Part shown: positions 57,506-64,000 of the stretch, one piece after another
Layout: each line of letters begins with the position of its first letter
Numbering within the stretch: the first letter of the stretch is position 1
From: Jaminaea rosea
Taxonomy: Eukaryota; Basidiomycota; Exobasidiomycetes; Microstromatales
Direction of reading: 5' to 3'
DNA: 64,000 bases
Assembly (NCBI RefSeq): GCF_003144245.1
Contig: NW_020289976.1
Location: 558,001 to 622,000, forward strand
The notes under the pieces: model-generated
The model's input: the letters and a program-made list of their open reading frames with translations, nothing else
Databases searched by the model: none
What the model was told of the DNA's origin: nothing
Made by a program: the position numbers and the translations under genes

Positions 57506-57817
57506 GTGGTGGTGCGGACAAGGGTGATGCTGAGCTGAAGCTGGAGATGAGGGGTTGCGCAGCGAGTGAGAGGGGTAGGGGATTGAGGAGCGGTCGTTGA
57601 ACAGGAAGCGCCCGCTCTCGAGGAGCGAGTGTTGTTCACGACGCGGTCCACGCTCACGTTTTGCCGCCAGTCCGCCCTCGAGCCCTGGCTGGGCACCGAC
57701 CTCATCTTCCGATCCGGTGCTCCCGTGTGCAGTCCGCCTTCTTCCTGCTCGAGTCGCTCCTCCCGCTACTCATTCTCCCTTTTCAAGAGCTCATCACCAC
57801 CACCACCACCACCCACG
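57506..57817. promoter_or_regulatory. Divergent promoter of BRN1 and a small unknown gene
   Basis: A 312-bp spacer between divergent start codons, with a (CAC)n-like run just before 57818. No specific element recognised. Confidence 0.45.
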
Positions 57818-58597
57818 ATGCCGGCCATCAAGACGGCGATGAACCGCCACCTCTCAGCGCAAGCAAAGCGTGATGCCCGGCTACGCAACGCAATCAATCT
57901 TTACCACCTCACGCCCCTCTTCTATCCGACGGCCGCCTCTACCTCAGCGGCCGCTTCGTCCTCACAAGAATCCCTCGACGACCTGATAGACCACACGATT
58001 CGAGAAGACCTCTACTTCCCGCAAAAAATCAAGGAGTCCTCTCAGAACATCATCGCACAACCTCCGTTTTTCCTCGAGTGGGGCAACCTCTTCGCCAGAC
58101 GATACCAAGCAGTCTCGCAAGGACCGAGGGATGGCGCACCGACGATGCGTGATCACCACAACGATGGTTCGGCGTTTGGCAGCATTGCAGCACATTACAT
58201 TGGGCAAGGGATGAGGGCACAGCCTGCCCCGAGAGGCGCGACTGCGGAGACGGAGGGGTACACCAGGGCGCCACTGTCCTCAGCGAGCAGCTCGTCCATC
58301 GCATCATCATCATCTTCTTCCCCACCATCGATCTCAGCGCGCCTCGAGTTCCTCTCACGAACAGCTCGATCATCTCTTCCACCATCTGTTCAGCCGAGGG
58401 ACAACGTGGATGGCAATGCGCCCTTGCGCGATAATCTGCAAATCGGGTCAAGCCACGTAGTCAGCTTCTTGCAGCTCGACGAGAGGAGCTCGAGGATCAG
58501 GGACGCATTCTTCGGGACGGTGGGCGGTGGAACCAAGGTTGGACTCGAAGTCGTGAGGGAGAGGATGGGAAAGCAGGCGGAACAGGCTGAGAAGTGA
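57818..58597 (+). CDS. Unknown 259-residue protein, possibly mitochondrial
   Basis: A single-exon gene. The ATG at 57818 is preferred because the upstream part of the same open frame does not look like protein and overlaps the promoter. The N-terminus (MPAIKTAMNRHLSAQAKR) is basic and could form an amphipathic presequence. It is followed by an ordered motif INLYHLTPLFYP, an acidic helical segment (SLDDLIDHTIREDLYF) and FFLEWGNLFARRYQ; the C-terminal half is Ser-rich with an ordered end (LRDNLQIGSSHVVSFLQL). I do not recognise the family. It is divergent from BRN1 and its stop is only 56 bp from the stop of the GH55 gene. Confidence 0.65.
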   Translation: MPAIKTAMNRHLSAQAKRDARLRNAINLYHLTPLFYPTAASTSAAASSSQESLDDLIDHTIREDLYFPQKIKESSQNIIAQPPFFLEWGNLFARRYQAVSQGPRDGAPTMRDHHNDGSAFGSIAAHYIGQGMRAQPAPRGATAETEGYTRAPLSSASSSSIASSSSSSPPSISARLEFLSRTARSSLPPSVQPRDNVDGNAPLRDNLQIGSSHVVSFLQLDERSSRIRDAFFGTVGGGTKVGLEVVRERMGKQAEQAEK

Positions 58598-58653
58598 ATC
58601 AAACAGCATTGATCGGTATCACAGCGAGAGTATGGCCGCGCAGCAGCCGCGCG

Positions 58654-61098
58654 CTAATAACCCAAGGTGCTCGGGAGACCATTGCGGTGATCCTTCTCAT
58701 CCTCCTTCTCCACCCCGTCAACATCGATCATGCTGCGCACACCAATCGTGTTGAGGTTGACCAGCACAACGTCCTGCTCGTTGCTCCCTTCGATGCTCAA
58801 CAAGCCGCGCTGACAGCGTCTCTCAGGCAGGCGATCCTGGCTATAGGCGTCGAAGAAGGAGTAGAGCCCCGGCCCGTAGATATGGACAGACCACGACTGA
58901 ATAACGCGCATCCCCCACGATCGGACGTTGAAGGTTCCCGTATCGCCCGCTTGCGGGGGAGGAGTGTTCTTCCAGTCAGGATCATACCACGGCGCACCCG
59001 TCGTAATGGGCTTCGCGAGCTGGGTGGGAAGCGCAACCCCCTCGCCTAGGAAGTATGGAGTCTCCGTCTGGGCGTGGCCAATGAACACGTTCTGTGCCTT
59101 GAACATCTGATACTGGTAAAGCAGGAAATGCTCGCTCGCCCCACCCCAGAGCCATACGGGGCCTGGGTTGGACTCGATGAAGATGCCGCGACCAGCGAGG
59201 AGGGACAACTGTTTGCCCGCGTTGCGACCTCCTGAAGTGTCGAGGAGATGGTCCGCCAGCCAGACCCAATTGTTGACGAAGCATCCGCTTGCCCGAGGAG
59301 TGATGTGCCACGCCATGAAGGCTGCCGAGGCGTTTGTGGTGTCAATGGGCTTTTCAGCATCGAAGCGCTCGTCGTCGAGGTTGGTACCTGCGCACCCTCC
59401 CAAGCGGATGTGCGTGTCCCACATCCCGGAGGTTGGACCGCCGGCGAGGCACCATCGCAGAACGATTGCACCTGGCGTGGGGCCCTTGGTTGAGAAGATG
59501 CAATCTGAAATCTCGACTTGACCTGCTTGGCCATCCTGCTCCCCTACTTGAATGACGGGGCGGGGTGCGCTGGCATCTTCGAACTTGGAGCCTGTACCGA
59601 GGAGCACAGGGAAGACCTCCCCGACAATGCGCGAGCCAGGCGGGATGATCAGCGTGTCGGTGATGACGTAGTCGCCGTGGGGCAGCCAGACAACCTTTCC
59701 TGACCCAGCAGAGTCACGTAGCACCGCTTGCAGCGCAGCCGTATCGTCATGCACGCCATCACCTGCAGCGCCGTAGTCTCGCGCAGAGAGAAATTCGCTC
59801 GCGGTAAGGTCTAGATAGTCGGGACGCGGCTGAACGTGCCATTGCCCACTGCTATCGAGCATGGAAGTCGGGCGAGGCAGCGTTAGGGGTCCCGTAGCCG
59901 GATCAGTCGACTTTGTAGGCGGATTGTCTCCTTGCCAAGACCAATTTGTACTCGTTGATCCAGCGTCGGGAGGGGCGAGCAGCACTGTTTGGCCACTCTT
60001 TACCGAGCGAACGACGATGCTGTCCACGTTGGCCGTCTTGAAGTTGGAGAGCACCACGCTACCTCTTGCGCCAGTATCGTCGGAGATGATGTCGACAGCC
60101 ACCGGGGTACTTTGCACGTCCCAGTCCAGACAGGCGATAGAGGAGACAGCCTGCGCGGTCTCTCCTTTCCCGTCGACCATCGCTGCGGTGACCCGGATAG
60201 CGGTCTGGCAGTCCTTGATGGCGATACGGTGGTAGACGAAGGTCCAGCACCAGAAGGCGTCGATTGCGATCTGGCATTTTTCGAAGGAGCAGTCTTGGAC
60301 TGTGAACTGCTGATTGCCCAGCCAGGCTCCTACCATGCCGCCACGAAAGGTGAGGCTGCCGCGATGAGTAAGAGGGTCAGTGCAAAGTCGCCGCGTTGAG
60401 GCACTCTGCTCCTCCGCCTACATACCCGGTCAGATGCCCGCCACTCCCATTCTCCATGAAGATGCCCTTGCACCTATTGTTTCCCAAAGGCATTTCAAAA
60501 TGTACGTCGCGCAGGGTTGTAGCCTGTGCCACCTGGTGATGAATGCCGGAGCACTCTACCACCTGCGTCAAATCAACGATGAAGTGGCTCGTAGAGCGGA
60601 AAAAGTTGTTCTGATTCGTATACCAATTTGCTCCGCCGGCAAGATAGGGATTCTCATCAATCACCGCGAGACCCTGGAAAGAGGGGTCGGCCTTGAGCGT
60701 TGGGCGATTGGTAGCGTCACCGACGAGGGAAGTGTAATAGTAGCTGATGATGGGCTTGGTGACCCGATAGATGCCGGAGGGGAAGTAGACTAGGGCGGGG
60801 GCAATGGTAGAGCTGTCCATACCTGGACCTCCGCCACCGGTCCGTCCGCCGGTGCTGATGGCGAGGTTGATTGCATCTGTGTCGTCCGTGACGCCGTCAC
60901 CTTTGGCGCCATAGTCCTTGACGCTGCGGAAGACGGGGTATTGGGTTGGGTTGGAGTGGTAAGGGGACTGCGGAGAAGAGGGGCGTATCCACTGGTTAGT
61001 AGACGGTCGCATTCGCATCATGTTGCGTCTTAGAGACGACGCACCAATCCCTGCCGCTTCAAGTCTGCGAGCCAATACGTTGATTTGGGGGTCGTCAT
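58654..61098 (-). CDS. GH55 exo-beta-1,3-glucanase-like protein
   Basis: Glycoside hydrolase family 55 proteins cleave beta-1,3-glucan; they have two right-handed beta-helix (pectate-lyase-3) domains. Exons 61098-61045, 60967-60426 and 60355-58654 give 765 residues. The first exon reads MTTPKSTYWLADLKRQGL, and WLADLKRQG is the usual lead-in of GH55; it joins after a GTGCGT...CGCAG intron with branch site CTACTAAC. Domain 1 starts at FRSVKDYGAKGDGVTDDT and contains GSGGHLTGLTFRGGMVGAW over the second junction. Domain 2 starts at SARDYGAAGDGVHDDTAAL. No signal peptide precedes the first exon in this model, although family members are usually secreted, so an upstream exon may be missing. Confidence 0.85.
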
Positions 61099-61763
61099 GA
61101 TGATTGATCAGTGATGGTAGAGACGACCAAGCTTCTATCACGCCACGCTGGCAGGTACAACTGCGTTCCAAGCCGAACAAGTCCAGAGTGGTCACGCTGT
61201 CGCTTCCCATGCAGTCGAGTTGACGCGTCTTCGCAGGTCAATGTCGATTGGCTCTCTGATCGGTATCGTCTTTGTCCCTCTGGCGTTGGCGTTGTTACTC
61301 CGCAATTAGATTGACCGGCTCGTAGCGCGGCTTCTCTTGCCACGTCGCTCCACGTCGCTCTGTCGCTTTTCCCTCGGCTGCGTCTGTGTCGAGTGTTGAA
61401 ATGGAGGTCGGTCGGTCAACCTCCACGTCGGTCAAGAGAATCGGTCGTCGCCAGACCCTGCAGCAGCAGAGTGAGGAGACGGGGCGTGGCCCGTGAGAAG
61501 CCACGAAGCTCAATGACGTCGCGCTTCGCGAGAGGAGGGGACGAGGGAAGCCACTGGGCCTGGCCTCCTGCCCTGCCCTGAACGATGTTGGCCTGGCCCA
61601 ATGAGGGAACAGCGCAGCAAAGTCAAAGCCTCAACTCATTTACGCACGTCCCCTTTCTTCTCTCTCTTCTCCTCACCACTCGCCACCTCGCGCGCTCACA
61701 CACACACGCACACACACTACACTTCACTTCTTCTCAGTCTCTCCTTTCGTCCTCCTCACCACC
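61099..61763. promoter_or_regulatory. Divergent promoter of the GH55 and Ish1-like genes
   Basis: A 665-bp spacer. Two stress-response-element cores (AGGGG at 61536-61540, CCCCT at 61650-61654) lie within 230 bp of the Ish1-like ATG, and a CA repeat lies in its probable leader. The GH55 side may contain a missing first exon. Confidence 0.4.
61697..61718. repeat. CA dinucleotide repeat
   Basis: About eleven CA units with one interrupting G, in the probable 5' untranslated region of the Ish1-like gene. Confidence 0.85.
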
Positions 61764-63178
61764 ATGATCGCCAAGCGCTTCCTGTCCGTCGGTCTCGTTG
61801 CCGTCTGCCTGGCTCTGGCTGCTCAGCCTGCTCAGGCCAACTGGATTGACGATGCTCAGGCTGGTGGCCAGCGAGTTTTCCAGGCCGCCTTTGACACCTG
61901 GACCGAGTGCGTACCTGCAGCGAGGATACACGGTGGGGCTTGTTTAGCTGACGCCAATCTTCGTCCTCTCCCCCTTTATTCGACAGGTCGGATCTCCGCA
62001 GCTACCTCTTGGAGCGCGGTATCCTCTCGCCCTCGTCGACCCGCGAGCAGCTCATCGTAATGGCCAAGCAAGACTATTCTGCCCTCTCCAAGAGTGCCGT
62101 CTCTGCCACTGCCGGAGCAAATGCCCAGGCATCTGAGGCTGCTCAGTCTGCCTACTCTCTCGCCTCATCCGTCGAGTCTGTCGTACGTGCTCAGGCGTCG
62201 AGCCTCTCGTCCAACATCGCCTCAGACTTACCTTCGGCCGCATCTTCGCTGGCGTCTCAGGCTTCTTCGAGTGCATCCAGCGTGTCCAAGGCTGGTGGCA
62301 GCGCCGCCTCTTCGGCCAGCAAGGATGCTACGGCTGGGGCAACTGCGTTGAGCAAGAGCGCTGAGTCGGCTGCCTCCGAGGCCTCCAAGTCGGCTTCGTC
62401 GGCTCTGGCTCAGGCCACCAAGACTTTTGACGCCAACAAGGACTACGTCTTCTCTTCGTGGAAGGAGTGAGTGCGGCGGGCGCGAACATGAGGTTACGTA
62501 TGCACGTTGCTCCTGACTGATCAACACCCTGGCCGCCTCTCTCTCACAGCTCTGACCTTCGCAAGTGGCTCATTTCAAACGACGTCATCAAGAGCGACTA
62601 CGAGGCCAAGCGTGATGAGTACCTCAAGCTCGTTACTGACAACTGGAACTCGGTCACGGACACGTCGGCCTACTGGAAGACGTGGACTGACTCGGACCTC
62701 CGCAACTGTGGGTTCCACATCCAGAGATCTCGGAGGATAGGCGGTACTGACTGATCTGAAATCAATCTCCCTTGGACGCACAGGGCTCGTTGCCAACGGC
62801 TACCTCAAGTCAGATGTCGAGGCAAAGCGTGACGAGCTTCTGAAGCTGGCGCAAGACAACGGCCAGTGGCTGGCAGACTCAGCCCGCAGCTACACCTCGT
62901 GGAGCGACGCCAAGCTCAAGGAGTACCTCAAGGCTACGGGCCTCAACCGCGTGCCCAGCACCAGGGAAGGTCTTGAGCGTGAGATGCGCGCACGCTTCGT
63001 GCCCCAGAAGAGCTTCCTCGACCAGCTCAAGGACGGCGTCCGCAATGTCGTCGTTGGCGCACACGACGCCGTGGGCCAGGGTCACTCTGCTGGTGCATCG
63101 GCCTCGGTCTCATCTGCTCTGAGCGCTGCTTCTGCTTCTGCTTCGTCGGCCGTGTCGGCTGCTCACGAGGAGCTCTAA
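61764..63178 (+). CDS. Ish1/Msc1-like stress protein with repeated short helical domains
   Basis: Exons 61764-61906, 61987-62466, 62550-62707 and 62784-63178 give 391 residues, all phases consistent. A signal peptide is clear (residues 1-26, ending PAQA). Then come repeats of an HeH/LEM-like helical unit: SDLRSYLLERGIL, SDLRKWLISNDVIKSDY, SDLRNWLVANGYLKSD and AKLKEYLKATGLN, the last three followed by EAKRDEYLKL-type helices. Between unit 1 and unit 2 lies a Ser/Ala-rich segment, and the C-terminus is also Ser/Ala-rich. This is the layout of Schizosaccharomyces Ish1 and yeast Msc1, stress-induced proteins of the nuclear envelope/ER. Introns fall at or near the DLR of repeats 1 to 3, suggesting one-exon-per-repeat duplication. 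Exact role is unknown. Confidence 0.85.
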
Positions 63179-63649
63179 TCGAGTGCATGACAGCAGGATG
63201 TAAGAAGAGCGAGATATGATGGTGGAACTGTTATCAGTCTGTCTTATCCTTGATTGCTTTGAATATCAAAATACCAATCGCAATTGCTGACGACGTCTGG
63301 CAATGAATAGCGCTTGAGTTTGGAAGAAGAGGCCCGCTTTCACCCTCCCCGCGTTTCGCTCGCTCATCGCCCCATCCATCCGTCGCTGCTCGCTCTCCTC
63401 CACTCCGCCGCTCCCGTGTCTCGTCCGGGCAGCGGAGATGGGAAATCGGTGAATGGCAAAGGGGCCAAAACCGCATTTGCGATCCATTCGATCCATCTCT
63501 ACCTCTTCCCGCACCCCAAGACGATATCCGACAGTACTATCATCGCTACATCTCGCTCTCCTCTAATGGCATCGAAGCTCGCTTGACTACGATCGTCAAC
63601 ATCATCATAATACCCGCCGCCAGCTACGACCGCCTCTTGGCCTGCTAAC
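63179..63649. other. Intergenic, nothing recognised
   Basis: Holds the 3' region of the Ish1-like gene and the promoter of the right-edge gene. No other feature found. Confidence 0.55.
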
Positions 63650-64000
63650 ATGGCGAGGCCGTCACCTTCAGCATCCTCCTCATCAGCCTCGCCGCCTCCC
63701 TCGTCGTCGTCGATGTCGACTCCCAAGCCTACTTTGAGACAACGACGAGCCGCTCGACTCTCATTGTCAGGCCTCTTGTGGAAGCGCAAGGCTGCCAATA
63801 ATCGACAAGAAGGCAACGGAGGAGCATCGTCCACCTCGGCATCCCTCTCACCTCTGCCACCCTCTGCTGAGCGGGAGCGCCGTCGCTTTTCGTCCTTTCT
63901 ATCGCCGCGATCAGAGCCCTCGGAGGAGCTTGATCCTCTCCTCGTAGCCACCTACTCTGATCCGACCGCAGTAAAGGCCTTCGTCGAAGCACTTGCAGAG
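63650..64000 (+). CDS. 5' part of an unknown protein, leaving the right edge
   Basis: An ATG at 63650 opens 117 codons with no stop up to the window end. The product begins MARPSPSASSSSASPPP, has a basic stretch (LRQRRAARLSLSGLLWKRK) and ends in an ordered segment (DPLLVATYSDPTAVKAFVEA). Ser-rich start followed by an ordered region is the usual style of genes here. The frame cannot be completed, and a donor may end the exon further on. Family unknown. Confidence 0.55.
   Translation, partial: MARPSPSASSSSASPPPSSSSMSTPKPTLRQRRAARLSLSGLLWKRKAANNRQEGNGGASSTSASLSPLPPSAERERRRFSSFLSPRSEPSEELDPLLVATYSDPTAVKAFVEALAE

Overview
The window looks like ordinary nuclear chromosome of a basidiomycete fungus. 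It is GC-rich, with densely packed genes on both strands and short introns that mostly begin GTGAG and end CAG, often with a CTNA-type branch site. The proteins have Ser-, Ala- and Gln-rich disordered stretches. The mix of genes (Mep2-type ammonium permease, fungal urate permease, group III G-alpha, Gyp1, Nem1, Ish1-type stress protein, GH55 glucanase) fits a fungus. The large disordered domains and a Hac1/Cib1-like bZIP suggest a smut-type relative (Ustilaginomycotina), but that placement is inference. No transposon, LTR element, CRISPR array or rRNA was seen.

Layout. 1-3.5 kb: the start of a gene leaving the left edge, then a 3 kb stretch without a convincing gene. 3.5-7.4 kb: a small unknown protein, then ribosomal proteins eL43 and eS24 sharing a divergent promoter; each has an intron directly after its ATG. 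8-16 kb, minus strand: an FHA-domain tail-anchored protein (SLMAP/Far type), an unrecognised 667-residue protein, and a NOSIP homologue. 16-20.5 kb: a urate/xanthine permease followed by an ammonium permease, with GATA-factor sites upstream of each. 21-25.4 kb: two bZIP genes in tandem. The first resembles Hac1/XBP1/Cib1, and its frame is only continuous if a non-GT-AG intron is removed. 25.8-33.9 kb: a receptor-like seven-helix protein, a 2.5 kb gap, and a single-C2H2-finger protein. 35-41.4 kb: EMC3, GYP1 and a G-alpha subunit. 42.7 kb: an intron-bearing tRNA, probably Val(AAC). 43.2-52.4 kb: Ded1-type helicase, Nem1-type phosphatase, MFS sugar transporter. 52.7-63.2 kb: a short-chain dehydrogenase, condensin subunit Brn1/CAP-H, an unknown small protein, a GH55 glucanase-like protein and an Ish1-like stress protein. 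The start of another gene runs off the right edge.

Most genes are housekeeping and do not form one pathway. Local themes are nitrogen uptake (urate/xanthine and ammonium permeases side by side), ER and nuclear-envelope biology (the Hac1-like factor, EMC3, Nem1, the Ish1-like protein) and nutrient signalling (group III G-alpha, receptor-like membrane protein). The most interesting item is the Hac1-like bZIP at 21.0-22.6 kb. Its frame break needs removal of a segment whose length is 2 modulo 3, as in most known HAC1/XBP1 introns. The break region has no good spliceosomal donor but does contain an 8-bp-stem, 7-nt-loop hairpin. All exon structures were worked out by hand from splice signals, phase and family resemblance, without any search.
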